A stretch of 64,000 bases of DNA from Emticicia oligotrophica DSM 17448 (GTDB taxonomy: Bacteria > Bacteroidota > Bacteroidia > Cytophagales > Spirosomataceae). The notes below the pieces were generated by a model, which had not been told where the DNA came from, ran no database searches, and worked only from the letters and a program-made list of their open reading frames with translations. The stretch is taken from contig NC_018748.1 in NCBI RefSeq assembly GCF_000263195.1, positions 3,906,001 to 3,970,000 on the forward strand, written 5' to 3'. Shown here in pieces: positions 43,877 to 52,617 of the stretch. Within the stretch, counting starts at the first letter, position 1; each line of letters starts with the position of its first letter. The translations under genes were made by a program, and so were the position numbers.

Positions 43877-46024
43877 TTATACGTTTTGTTTTGCCCAAAT
43901 CGCTAAGGCTATTCTTAGTTTCCCATAATCATAAATACCCTCCAGTGCTTCAAATAATGGCTTAATTGCATCGCCTTTTTGAATATTCATCTTAATGGCT
44001 TCGGCAATGATTTGATTATACTCGTATTTCATAATGTATTGCCACAAATCTACCTCTTGGCCATCTTCAAAAAGTTTTACTAAATGACTCACAATCGTCA
44101 CGGGATTTAGTGAACGTTTAGCTGCCATTTCTTCAAGTGTAAGACCATTCTTATACATTTCAAAAGTTTCCAAAAAAGTCATTCCTTTCTCTTGCTTAGC
44201 ACGTGCGATGGTCGGATTTTCACCACTAAATCTCAATATTTCATTGATAAATTCATCTCCATACATTCTGAATTTTTGTTCACCAACGCCAGAAACGGCC
44301 ATCATTTGGAAACGATTGATTGGCCTTTTTTGTGCCATATCTGAAAGCGTAGCATCAGAAAATACAACAAAGGGAGGAATATTTTGCTCTTCAGCAATTT
44401 TCTTTCTAAGTATCCTTAATTTCTCAAACAAAGCATCTTTTATTACATCTTTTTTCGTTCTTTCTCTAGGCACATCTTCATCTAAACGTGCTTTTTTAAC
44501 ATCATAAGGTTCAAATCTTACTAGTTCAACTTTTCTTTCATTTTTTAATACTTGCCATGAAACGGGGTTTAGTTTTAAATAATGGTGTTCGTCATAGGCA
44601 ATATCAACTATTCCAGAGTTAAGCATTTGTGTAATATACTCAGCCCATTCTTCGTATTTTAGCTCTTTTCCTACTCCAAAGGTTTTCAAATTCTGAAATC
44701 CTTTTTCATAAATTGAACGATTCTGAGAACCTCGAAGAATATCAATCAACATACCCATAGCCGCTTTTTGTTCTGCTCTTGCAATGGCCGATAATGCTTT
44801 TTGTGCGAAGATGGTTGCATCGAATCTTTGTGGAGGGTTTTGGCACACATCACAATTTCCGCAATCGTTATTAGTTTCTTCATTGAAGTAACTCATGAGC
44901 ACACGCCTTCTACAAATTTCAGATTCAGCGTATTGTTTCATTCTTTCAAGCTTGGCCAATTGAACCTCCTTCATTTCATCGGGAAGTTCAGATTTTTGAA
45001 TCATTTCTTTGCGGGTAATGATATCGCCAAAACTGTAAAATAAAAGGGTGTCAGATTTCATACCATCTCTGCCTGCTCTACCAATTTCTTGGTAAAAACT
45101 TTCTACATTTGAGGGTAAACTATAATGAATCACAAATCTCACGTTAGATTTGTCTATCCCCATACCAAAGGCGATTGTTGCTACGATGACTTGGATTTCA
45201 TCTTTTATATAGGCGTCTTGTACTTCAGCACGTGTTTGTGCATCTAGGCCAGCATGATAATGCATTGCTCTTATGCCTAATTTTCTTAATCCTTCTGCAA
45301 CGTCTTCCGTGTTTTTTCTACTCAAACAATATATAATTCCCGACTGATTAGTGCGTTTGGCAATAAATTCATGGATTACTTTAAGTCTATTTCGTCCCGG
45401 TAAAACTCGGAGATTTAAGTTTGGCCTATCAAACGATGATATGAATATAAGTGCCTCAGGAATCCCTAATTGATTTAAAATATCCTTTCTTGTCACTCTA
45501 TCGGCCGTAGCTGTTAAAGCTACCATTGGTACATTGGGGAAAGTATCTTTTAAAGCTTTTAATTGAATATATTCGGGTCTAAAATCATGCCCCCAAGTAG
45601 ATACACAGTGAGATTCATCAATGGCTATCTGATTCACATTGAGGGTTTTGATAAATCCAAGATAATTATTTGAAAATAGTTTTTCGGGCGAGATATACAG
45701 GAGTTTTAAGGAACCATTTTTACAATCCTCTTCAATGGTTCTCTGTTCGATTGTTGAAAGCGTACTATTTAAAAAAGCTGCAGGTATTCCATTTGATTTT
45801 AGGGCTTGTACTTGGTCTTGCATCAATGCAATAAGTGGAGAAATGACCAATGTAATGCCAGGCATTACCATTGCGGGAACTTGAAAACAAATAGATTTAC
45901 CACCACCCGTTGGCATTAAAACCATACAGTCTTTTTGGGCAATAATAGTTTCTATAATTTCAGCTTGTAGTGGACGGAATGAATCGTAACCAAAATATTT
46001 CTTTAAAACTTCTTCTTTAGTCAT
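43877..46024 (-). CDS. recQ: ATP-dependent DNA helicase RecQ
   Basis: A 715-residue 3'-5' helicase. Motifs: MPTGGGKSICFQVPA (Walker A), DESHCVSTWGHDFRPEY (DExH and aromatic loop), FGMGIDKSNVRFVIH, QEIGRAGRDG; zinc site with four Cys (SEICRRRVL, then NDCGNCDVC); winged-helix RQC domain; HRDC domain near 530-605 (AVSGVGEQKFRMYGDEF); and a further C-terminal helical region about 100 residues long (GLTLEEMAAKRSLNPVTI). RecQ acts in recombination repair and stalled-fork processing. It diverges from the M28 peptidase gene. Confidence 0.96.
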   Translation of the reverse strand: MTKEEVLKKYFGYDSFRPLQAEIIETIIAQKDCMVLMPTGGGKSICFQVPAMVMPGITLVISPLIALMQDQVQALKSNGIPAAFLNSTLSTIEQRTIEEDCKNGSLKLLYISPEKLFSNNYLGFIKTLNVNQIAIDESHCVSTWGHDFRPEYIQLKALKDTFPNVPMVALTATADRVTRKDILNQLGIPEALIFISSFDRPNLNLRVLPGRNRLKVIHEFIAKRTNQSGIIYCLSRKNTEDVAEGLRKLGIRAMHYHAGLDAQTRAEVQDAYIKDEIQVIVATIAFGMGIDKSNVRFVIHYSLPSNVESFYQEIGRAGRDGMKSDTLLFYSFGDIITRKEMIQKSELPDEMKEVQLAKLERMKQYAESEICRRRVLMSYFNEETNNDCGNCDVCQNPPQRFDATIFAQKALSAIARAEQKAAMGMLIDILRGSQNRSIYEKGFQNLKTFGVGKELKYEEWAEYITQMLNSGIVDIAYDEHHYLKLNPVSWQVLKNERKVELVRFEPYDVKKARLDEDVPRERTKKDVIKDALFEKLRILRKKIAEEQNIPPFVVFSDATLSDMAQKRPINRFQMMAVSGVGEQKFRMYGDEFINEILRFSGENPTIARAKQEKGMTFLETFEMYKNGLTLEEMAAKRSLNPVTIVSHLVKLFEDGQEVDLWQYIMKYEYNQIIAEAIKMNIQKGDAIKPLFEALEGIYDYGKLRIALAIWAKQNV

Positions 46025-46050
46025 TTGTATGTATTTCTACTGAATTGCAG

Positions 46051-46058
46051 CAAAAATA
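46051..46058 (-). promoter_or_regulatory. Probable -7 box of recQ
   Basis: TATTTTTG on the minus strand (46058 to 46051) is a full match to TAnnTTTG, 27 bases before the recQ ATG. No TTG stands at 18-21 bases upstream, so the assignment is modest. Confidence 0.4.
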
Positions 46059-46130
46059 TATTTAAAAGATGATTTCTAAATTGAAAACCATTATTTTTAC
46101 TGAAAATATTCAACAAACCTACCGATTTTC

Positions 46131-47726
46131 ATGAAAAAAACGCTGTTTTTATCATTTTTAATGAGTACGGCAATTTATGCCCAAGATAAATCTTCTGAGT
46201 ACGCTTCTTCTATCACAGCCCAAGATTTAAAACGACACCTCACTTACATTGCTTCAGATAGCTTAGAGGGAAGAGATACGGGTTCTGAAGGTCAAAAAAA
46301 AGCCGCTAATTATATTGCGAAACATTTTGCTGATTTAGGTTTAAGACCAATTGCTCCACAAAAAGATGGTAGCAAAGGTTATTTTCAACCTTTTAATTTG
46401 TATCGCAAGGTATGGAAAGATGCCTACATTAAAATAGGCAACAAGAAAAAGGAGTTTTTCAAAGATTATTATCCAAATGGTTTGACCAGTATTCCAGATG
46501 AACAATCAATTTCGGTGATATTTGCGGGGTATGGAATTGAACTAGATAATTATAGTGATTACAAAGATATTAATGTTGAAGGTAAAGCTGTAGTTTTTTT
46601 TGATGGTGAGCCTAAAGATAAAGAAGGCAAATGGATGTTTACTAAAGATGCCGAAAAGTCAGAATGGTCAGATAGAAGTGGTTTACAAAAGAAAATCAAT
46701 ATCGCATTAACTCACGGTGCAAAGATGTTTTTTGTTGTTTCAGCTACAGATGCAAGCAAATTTTCTTCATTAGCAGCAGAGCGAAAAGCTGTTTTATCGC
46801 GTTTTAATCAACTGAGTTTTAATTCTTCGAATTCATCAGAAAAAGCTACGGCAAACCCTACGTTTTTCGTCTCTTCTGAAATGGCAGCTGAAATGTTAGA
46901 TACGAAGATTACCAAGTTATCAAAAGCAGTTGATGAAATCGCTCAAACAGGGCAAAGTACTGCAAAAAAACTGAAGTCATCGAAAATATCAATTAAAGTT
47001 GAAAGAGGAGAAGTGCCAGTCGAAACTCAAAATGTATTAGGTTTCTTAGAAGGTACTGATAAAAAGGATGAAGTGGTATTAATCACAGCACATTACGACC
47101 ATGTGGGTATTCAGAATGGACAAATTCACAACGGTGCTGATGATGATGGTTCGGGTACTTGTGCAGTACTTGAAATTGCAGAGGCATTCGCAAAAGCAAA
47201 ACAAGCAGGAAATGGTCCTCGTAGAAGTATTCTATTTATGACAGTTACTGGCGAAGAAAAAGGTTTATTAGGTTCTCAATATTATACTGATAAAGACCCT
47301 ATTGTTCCATTGGCAAATACTGTGTGCGATTTGAATATTGATATGATTGGTAGAATTGATAAACAACATGCTCCCAAAGAAGAATATGTCTATTTGATTG
47401 GTTCAGATAAATTATCATCAGAATTACATAAAATCAGTGAAGATGTCAATAAGAAGTATATAAATTTTGATTTAGACTATACTTTCAATGACCCTAAAGA
47501 CCCTAATCGTTTTTATTATCGTTCGGACCATTATAATTTTGCAAAGAATAAAATTCCAGTAATTTTTTATTTTACAGGTGTACATGAAGATTACCACCGT
47601 CCGGGTGATGATGTTGAGAAAATCTTATTTCCAAAATACCAGCAAATATCTCGATTAGTTTTTCAAACTGCTTGGGAATTGGTAAATCGTGATGAGAGAA
47701 TAAAAGTAGATAGCAATAAGCAATAA
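46131..47726 (+). CDS. M28-family zinc aminopeptidase with PA-like insert
   Basis: A 531-residue secreted peptidase. Signal peptide (MKKTLFLSFLMSTAIYAQ), then a prodomain-like start (LKRHLTYIASDSLEGRDTGS), a protease-associated-like insert (about 125-270), and the M28 catalytic domain. Zinc and catalytic residues are in ITAHYDHVG, HNGADDDGSGT, MTVTGEEKGLLGS, NIDMIGRID and the late YRSDHYNFAKNKIPVIFYF segment. It probably cleaves amino-terminal residues from peptides outside the cytoplasm. It ends with no clear terminator in the following 388-base gap. Confidence 0.93.
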   Translation: MKKTLFLSFLMSTAIYAQDKSSEYASSITAQDLKRHLTYIASDSLEGRDTGSEGQKKAANYIAKHFADLGLRPIAPQKDGSKGYFQPFNLYRKVWKDAYIKIGNKKKEFFKDYYPNGLTSIPDEQSISVIFAGYGIELDNYSDYKDINVEGKAVVFFDGEPKDKEGKWMFTKDAEKSEWSDRSGLQKKINIALTHGAKMFFVVSATDASKFSSLAAERKAVLSRFNQLSFNSSNSSEKATANPTFFVSSEMAAEMLDTKITKLSKAVDEIAQTGQSTAKKLKSSKISIKVERGEVPVETQNVLGFLEGTDKKDEVVLITAHYDHVGIQNGQIHNGADDDGSGTCAVLEIAEAFAKAKQAGNGPRRSILFMTVTGEEKGLLGSQYYTDKDPIVPLANTVCDLNIDMIGRIDKQHAPKEEYVYLIGSDKLSSELHKISEDVNKKYINFDLDYTFNDPKDPNRFYYRSDHYNFAKNKIPVIFYFTGVHEDYHRPGDDVEKILFPKYQQISRLVFQTAWELVNRDERIKVDSNKQ

Positions 47727-48114
47727 TACTTTTTATATGTTTTGGTTGGTAAATACCCCAAAATTGTAGCAAAAAAAAAATGGTACATAAAATTTAGTAT
47801 TACAATTTTTTGTATCAATTTGAAAGTATTGCTAAGTAGTTGATAGCTAAAATGTTAAGACTTCTTATTGTATCAAAGTGATACTAAAGAAATCTTGGAA
47901 AAGTTCAATAAATCATTTTTTGAATAAAAATTAATTGTATTTATACTTTTTTGTTTCACGGTTTTTCTATAAAATTGTCAAAAAATTAAAAAGAATACTT
48001 TATCTGGATTGGCAGTATTTTCTTTTGAAATAGCTCGTATTTTTAATTTTTTAATCTTTTAATTAACAAAATAAACATTTTTAACTTTTTAAAACCCTAA
48101 AATTTTCTAATCTA
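47727..48114. other. 388-base intergenic region upstream of exbB
   Basis: No coding frame of note. The region is very AT-rich and contains GTATCA/TGATAC arms around AAG (47870-47884), and a weak promoter candidate: TTG at 47975-47977, 18 bases, then TACTTTAT at 47996-48003, two mismatches from the consensus. Several near matches to TAnnTTTG occur, none exact with the right spacing. The exbB mRNA leader would be about 100 bases. Confidence 0.55.
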
Positions 48115-48945
48115 ATGGAAAAAAAGACAGCAGCCCCTGCAGCTAAACCAGCAGCAAAACAATCAACTGGTGGTGGATTAAACCCAGCTTTCACAATTCC
48201 AGTACTTCTTGGAATTGCAATTGCAACTTACGTATTCATCTTAGGAGATTCTAGTCACTTCCTTGATGCCGAAAAACACAAACCAAAACCAGGTGACTTC
48301 TTTGGCCTTATCCACAGTGGTGGTGTTGTCGTACCAATCTTGATGACATGTTTCCTTTGTGTATTAGTTTTCTCTATCGAGCGTTTCTTCACAATTAACA
48401 AAGCTTCTGGTACAGGTAATATCGATGCTTTCGTTCGTAAAGTACGTTCTTTATTAGATGCTAACAACGTTGCTGATGCAATCAAAGAGTGCGACAAACA
48501 AAAAGGTTCTGTAGGAAATGTAGTAAAAACTGCATTAGGAAAATACAGCCTTCTTACAACTGACGCTTCTTTAGACAAAGAACAAAAATTAGCAGCTCTT
48601 CAAAAAGAAGTAGAAGAAGCTACATCATTAGAGCTTCCAATGTTAGAAAAAAACCTTACAATTCTTTCAACTTTGGCAACTGTATCAACTTTGATCGCCT
48701 TATTAGGAACTGTATTAGGTATGATTCGTGCGTTCTCAGCTTTAGGTGCTGGTGGTGGTGCTCCAGATGCAGCTGCTCTTGCAACTGGTATCTCTGAAGC
48801 CTTGATTAACACTGCGTTAGGTATCGGTACATCTGCAATCTCAATCATTATGTATAACTTCTTTACATCTAAAATTGATGATTTAACTTACAAAATTGAC
48901 GAAATCGGTTTGAGCATCCAACAAAATTTTGCAGCTCATAACTAA
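48115..48945 (+). CDS. exbB: MotA/TolQ/ExbB proton channel protein
   Basis: A 276-residue protein. An Ala/Lys-rich cytoplasmic N-terminus (about 1-25, KKTAAPAAKPAAKQSTGGG) precedes a first membrane segment (about 27-45), a second (about 72-90) and, after a cytoplasmic helical region, the conserved pair of segments around STLATVSTLIALLGTVLGMI and GISEALINTALGIGTSAISI. ExbB with ExbD uses the proton gradient to power TonB. Four genes downstream encode ExbD, ExbD, TonB and a small membrane protein. The extra N-terminal segment is typical of Bacteroidota ExbB. Confidence 0.94.
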   Translation: MEKKTAAPAAKPAAKQSTGGGLNPAFTIPVLLGIAIATYVFILGDSSHFLDAEKHKPKPGDFFGLIHSGGVVVPILMTCFLCVLVFSIERFFTINKASGTGNIDAFVRKVRSLLDANNVADAIKECDKQKGSVGNVVKTALGKYSLLTTDASLDKEQKLAALQKEVEEATSLELPMLEKNLTILSTLATVSTLIALLGTVLGMIRAFSALGAGGGAPDAAALATGISEALINTALGIGTSAISIIMYNFFTSKIDDLTYKIDEIGLSIQQNFAAHN

Positions 48946-49048
48946 TTAGATAAAACATTTAGGATTATATCTAAAAATAATTTAAGTATTTAGACAATAA
49001 TCTAATTTGTTTTCGTTATATTTGTAAAAACTAAATCATTAAGGAGTT

Positions 49049-49651
49049 ATGCCAGCAGTAAAACCCAAACGAAAGAGTCCTGTCATGGATATGACAGCGA
49101 TGTGTGATGTGGCATTCTTGTTATTGTCGTTCTTTATCATGACAACTCAGTTCAAAGGTCAAGAATCAGTAACAATTGACACACCTTCGTCAATCTCGCA
49201 AACAAAAATTCCTGAAACAGGTGTAGCCACCATAAGTATTGACCCGAAAGGAAAATATTACTTTGGTATTGCAGATGCAAAACAACGTGGTGAACTGCTT
49301 CAAAGAATGGCTCAAAAGTATAATGTTTCTGTTAGTTCAACAGATTTGAAAAGCTTTGAGAAATTATCAGATTTTGGAATCAGTATCTTAGGTTTAAAAC
49401 AATATTTGAATATGCCTCCAGAGGACCAATTAAATGTTGTAATGCCAGGTATTCCAAATGATAGTACAAAGAGTGAATTAGGTGATTGGGTTCAAACTTA
49501 CTTGTTAGAAGTAAACCCTTCAGCTAAATTGGCGGTGAGAGGCGATGCAGCCACAAACTATCCGGCAGTAAAAAAAGTACTTAACGAACTTGGTAAAAGA
49601 GATATCAACAAGTTTCAGTTAATTACGGGTGTTGAAAATGCACCAAATTAA
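49049..49651 (+). CDS. exbD: ExbD/TolR family protein (first)
   Basis: A 200-residue protein with one membrane segment (about 18-34) holding the conserved Asp in MDMTAMCDVAFLLLSFFIMT. The periplasmic part is longer than usual, including an insert with LKQYLNMPPEDQLNVVMPG. It has its own TATATTTG at 49017-49024, which fits a -7 box, but no matching TTG. Two different ExbD copies next to each other are common in Bacteroidota and may both join the ExbB pentamer as a heterodimer. Confidence 0.94.
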   Translation: MPAVKPKRKSPVMDMTAMCDVAFLLLSFFIMTTQFKGQESVTIDTPSSISQTKIPETGVATISIDPKGKYYFGIADAKQRGELLQRMAQKYNVSVSSTDLKSFEKLSDFGISILGLKQYLNMPPEDQLNVVMPGIPNDSTKSELGDWVQTYLLEVNPSAKLAVRGDAATNYPAVKKVLNELGKRDINKFQLITGVENAPN

Positions 49652-49682
49652 TTAGTAGAAACCATCTAAACATTGTAAAACA

Positions 49683-50237
49683 ATGGCAGAAATAGACACC
49701 TCCAGTGGTGGTGGCAAAGGTGATGGTAAGGTACGGGCCAAGAAACAATCCGCAAGAGTTGACATGACTCCCATGGTAGATTTAGGTTTCCTACTGATTA
49801 CATTCTTTGTGTTCACCACGACGTTCAGTAAGCCGAATATGATGAAATTGAATATGCCAGAAAAGGATAAGGATGAAACCAAAAAACCTGAAACGGCAGA
49901 AATCAAAGAATCAAATACGATTACGATTCTAATGGGAAAAGATAATCGCGTTTTCTATCACCAAAAGTCATCTAAAAATTTGACTCCGGAATTATTGATG
50001 GAAACTGATTACTCAAAAGATGGTATTCGTACCGCTATTTTGAAAGCAAGAGTAAATGCAATTGACCAAACAAAGTTCACAGTTGTAATTAAGCCTACCG
50101 ATGATGCTACTTATAAAAATACAGTAGATATTCTTGACGAAATGGCTATTACTAAATCTGATTTGTATGCAATTGTTGACCCTTCGAAAGAAGAACTCGA
50201 AATTTACAAACAGAAAATAGCTGTTCCTAAGCAATAA
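49683..50237 (+). CDS. exbD: ExbD/TolR family protein (second)
   Basis: A 184-residue protein. Its membrane segment carries the conserved Asp in VDMTPMVDLGFLLITFFVF, and the periplasmic domain has TITILMGKDNRVFYH and FTVVIKPTDDATYKNTVDIL. The N-terminus is Gly/Lys-rich (SSGGGKGDGKVRAKKQSA). It differs clearly from the first copy, so the two are not a recent duplication. Same operon, 31 bases after the first exbD. Confidence 0.94.
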   Translation: MAEIDTSSGGGKGDGKVRAKKQSARVDMTPMVDLGFLLITFFVFTTTFSKPNMMKLNMPEKDKDETKKPETAEIKESNTITILMGKDNRVFYHQKSSKNLTPELLMETDYSKDGIRTAILKARVNAIDQTKFTVVIKPTDDATYKNTVDILDEMAITKSDLYAIVDPSKEELEIYKQKIAVPKQ

Positions 50238-50289
50238 TCGTGAAATCTCGTTAAGTATTATTCATATTTAATGGCTAATTTTTAAAATT

Positions 50290-51111
50290 ATGGACCCTAA
50301 AAATAATGTCAATGTAACCTTAGATGATATGGTCTTCGAAAACCGTAACAAGTCGTACGGAGCCTATGATTTAAGAAAGACATACAAAAAGACGGTAAAC
50401 CGCTCGCTTTTGTATGGTTCGGTCGCATTTTTGGCAGCAGTGGGTGCTCCAATGCTTTATGCATCAATTACGCCTAAAGCTAAAAAAGAAGTGGCAGTTG
50501 AAATTGACTTAGCAAAGTTGAAAGAAGAAAAAGTGGAAGATAAACCACTTGACCTTCCACCACCGCCGCCACCAGAGCAAAAACCACCTGAAGTTGCGAC
50601 CATTAAATTCCTTCCTCCTGAGCCAAAGCCAGATGAAGAAGTTAAAAACGAAGAGCCACCACCGCCAGCTGAACAAATAGAGAAGGCGGTAATCTCAAAC
50701 GAAACTAAAGAAGGTGTTGAGTCTGATGAAGTTGCAGCCGCACCACCTCCAGTAGAAGCACCGAAAGCAGTAGAAATTGAACAACCAAAAGAAGATGAAA
50801 TCTTTACTACGGTTGAACAACAACCTGAGTTTCCAGGTGGTATCAAGGAAATGTATGGCTTTATTGCTAAAAACCTTAAATACCCTTCTGCCGCTCAAAG
50901 AGCAAACGTTTCTGGTAAAGTATTTGCCAAGTTCGTTGTAGAGAAAGATGGTAGCTTAGGTGACGTTCAGATTTTGAAAGGAATTGGTTTTGGATGTGAC
51001 GAAGAAGCACAACGTGTATTGAAGTCTATGCCAAAGTGGAATCCTGGAAAGCAAAACGGACGTAACGTAAGGGTATTCTTTACTATGCCAATCTCTTTCG
51101 TTCTTGAATAA
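50290..51111 (+). CDS. tonB: Energy transducer TonB
   Basis: A 273-residue protein. The cytoplasmic start (VTLDDMVFENRNKSYGAYDL) and membrane segment (about 37-58) are of the Bacteroidota TonB type. A proline/glutamate-rich spacer (about 85-165, with LPPPPPPEQKPPEVATIKF) crosses the periplasm, and the C-terminal TonB domain (about 183-273) contains PEFPGGIKEMYGFIAKNLKY and VSGKVFAKFVVEKDGSLGDV. It passes energy from ExbB/ExbD to outer-membrane receptors. The stop codon overlaps the next start (TAATG). Confidence 0.96.
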   Translation: MDPKNNVNVTLDDMVFENRNKSYGAYDLRKTYKKTVNRSLLYGSVAFLAAVGAPMLYASITPKAKKEVAVEIDLAKLKEEKVEDKPLDLPPPPPPEQKPPEVATIKFLPPEPKPDEEVKNEEPPPPAEQIEKAVISNETKEGVESDEVAAAPPPVEAPKAVEIEQPKEDEIFTTVEQQPEFPGGIKEMYGFIAKNLKYPSAAQRANVSGKVFAKFVVEKDGSLGDVQILKGIGFGCDEEAQRVLKSMPKWNPGKQNGRNVRVFFTMPISFVLE

Positions 51112-51332
51112 TGTTACAAAACAGAAAACCACAAGGATTGAGCCAGGTTACGGTATATATTCGAGCTTTAACAGCACTGGGATATATCATAATGGGTATT
51201 TACGTTATTAAACGACAATGGCTTCTAGTTCCGCTTTCCGTAAATGTATCTTATGCTATGGGCATTTTGGTAGTATTATACGGTTGTTTCAGAGGATGGA
51301 CGGCTTATCATGCGTTTAAAAACCAAAACTAA
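51111..51332 (+). CDS. Small two-span membrane protein of the tonB operon
   Basis: A 73-residue protein with two hydrophobic segments (about 20-35 and 44-60) and a polar start and end. Its ATG overlaps the tonB stop codon by one base, indicating translational coupling. I recognise no named family; a helper of the ExbB/TonB complex is possible from context only. A strong terminator follows at 51351. Confidence 0.8.
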   Translation: MLQNRKPQGLSQVTVYIRALTALGYIIMGIYVIKRQWLLVPLSVNVSYAMGILVVLYGCFRGWTAYHAFKNQN

Positions 51333-51350
51333 GCTCTTTCTTTTTAATAT

Positions 51351-51394
51351 AAATAGGTCATTTCGGAAACGAAGTGACCTATTTTGTTTTTTTT
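51351..51394 (+). terminator. Terminator of the exbB-tonB operon
   Basis: AAATAGGTCATTTCG (51351-51365) pairs with CGAAGTGACCTATTT (51370-51384; one G-U) around a GAAA loop, then a T-rich run. Confidence 0.92.
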
Positions 51395-51448
51395 GAATTT
51401 ATTTGTAGAAAGAATTGTTTATATATTTAGAAAATAATCTAAATAGAA

Positions 51449-51478
51449 TTGACTTAGTAAAATTAATTCATAATTTTA
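51449..51478 (+). promoter_or_regulatory. Promoter of the PstS-like gene
   Basis: TTG (51449-51451), 19 bases, then TAATTTTA (51471-51478), one mismatch from the consensus. It lies after the exbB-tonB terminator, so the PstS-like gene can be expressed separately. Confidence 0.6.
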
Positions 51479-51501
51479 CATCCAAATCTTAATCTTAGCA
51501 G

Positions 51502-52410
51502 ATGAACATGAAAAGGATTTTTGTATTTATTGTTGTGTCATTGCTTTTGTGGCAATGTAATTCACAAGAGAAACAGGATTTACCAAATGATGGTGAAATT
51601 ACTATTGCTGCGGATGAATCTGTTAAGCCAATAGTAGATGCTGAAGTAATGGCTTACAATGCACATTATCCAAAAGCAAAAATTAACGTGGTTTATGTAC
51701 CTGAACAACGAGCAATGTCGTTGATGATGAACGATTCAGTAAATATTGCCATCGTAACGCGTGAAGCAACTGCAAATGAGCAAGAAGTATATACTTCAAA
51801 TAAAATTCCTTATTTGCCAGCCAAAATGGCTCTTGATGGAGTAGCAATTATTTCAAATTTGAATAGCTCAATTAAAAACTTATCTGCTTCAGATTTGAAA
51901 GAAATGTTTGAAGGCAATAAGAATAAGGATATTAAATTAGTATTTGATAATAGTAGCTCAAGTAATTTAAATTACATGATGCAAAATCTTGGCATCAAGG
52001 ATGTTAAAAATGCCAATATTTTTGCTGCAGATGGGAATCAGGATGTGATTGAATACATTAAGAAAAATACAAATGCAATTGGTTTTATTGGTGCAAACTG
52101 GATAAGTGATATTGATGATTCGAAAAGCCAATTTTTCATGAATACAATACACGTGATAGGAATTTCAGCGGGCAAAGAAAATGATAAATTCTACACGCCT
52201 ACAACTGTAAATCTAAAGGCACGTAAATACCCTTTTGAAAGAAAAATAATTCTACATACCAAGAAAGGCTACGGTTTAACAAGTGCATTCATTAGATTTT
52301 GTTGTGCACAAATCGGGCAATTAGTTGTTGAAAAATCAGGTTTATTACCTTATTATATATATAATCGTGAGATTATTATTGATAGGAAACCTATGGGTAA
52401 ATTACCTTAA
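51502..52410 (+). CDS. PstS-like periplasmic substrate-binding lipoprotein
   Basis: A 302-residue protein with a lipobox at the end of the signal peptide (LLLWQC, Cys near 19). The PBP-like domain reads EITIAADESVKPIVDAEVMA, VNIAIVTREATANEQEVY (in part), the loop LVFDNSSSSNLNYMMQNLG and YIKKNTNAIGFIGANWISD. This is the PstS fold that binds phosphate, or another oxyanion. No pstC, pstA, pstB or phoU gene is near, so high-affinity phosphate import by an ABC system is not indicated. ATGs at 51502 and 51508 are both possible starts. Its place behind the TonB genes hints at a link with TonB-dependent uptake. Confidence 0.88.
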   Translation: MNMKRIFVFIVVSLLLWQCNSQEKQDLPNDGEITIAADESVKPIVDAEVMAYNAHYPKAKINVVYVPEQRAMSLMMNDSVNIAIVTREATANEQEVYTSNKIPYLPAKMALDGVAIISNLNSSIKNLSASDLKEMFEGNKNKDIKLVFDNSSSSNLNYMMQNLGIKDVKNANIFAADGNQDVIEYIKKNTNAIGFIGANWISDIDDSKSQFFMNTIHVIGISAGKENDKFYTPTTVNLKARKYPFERKIILHTKKGYGLTSAFIRFCCAQIGQLVVEKSGLLPYYIYNREIIIDRKPMGKLP

Positions 52411-52557
52411 TTCATATAAGTTATTTTTGATTTGTTTTAACAAATGATTAACAAATATTTTTATAACTATCGAAACAAAAATCTGTCTAATTGTGAAAAA
52501 GCAAAATAATAAAATTGAGGTTTTTAAATATTTTTTTTAACTAATACACATTTTTAT

Positions 52558-52565
52558 TAACTTTG
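52558..52565 (+). promoter_or_regulatory. -7 box of the TPR gene
   Basis: TAACTTTG is a full match to TAnnTTTG, 52 bases before the ATG at 52618. A run of T, but no TTG, occupies the -33 region. Confidence 0.5.
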
Positions 52566-52617
52566 CTTAGTATTTATATAAATCAAAAAATCTGTAAACC
52601 TAACTTTTAGAGTGTAA

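Noticed and set aside
48255-48578. 107-codon antisense frame opposite exbB
   Set aside because: Shadow of a conserved gene, no promoter or family features.
50457-50846. 129-codon antisense frame opposite tonB
   Set aside because: Produced by reverse reading of the proline/glutamate-rich spacer.
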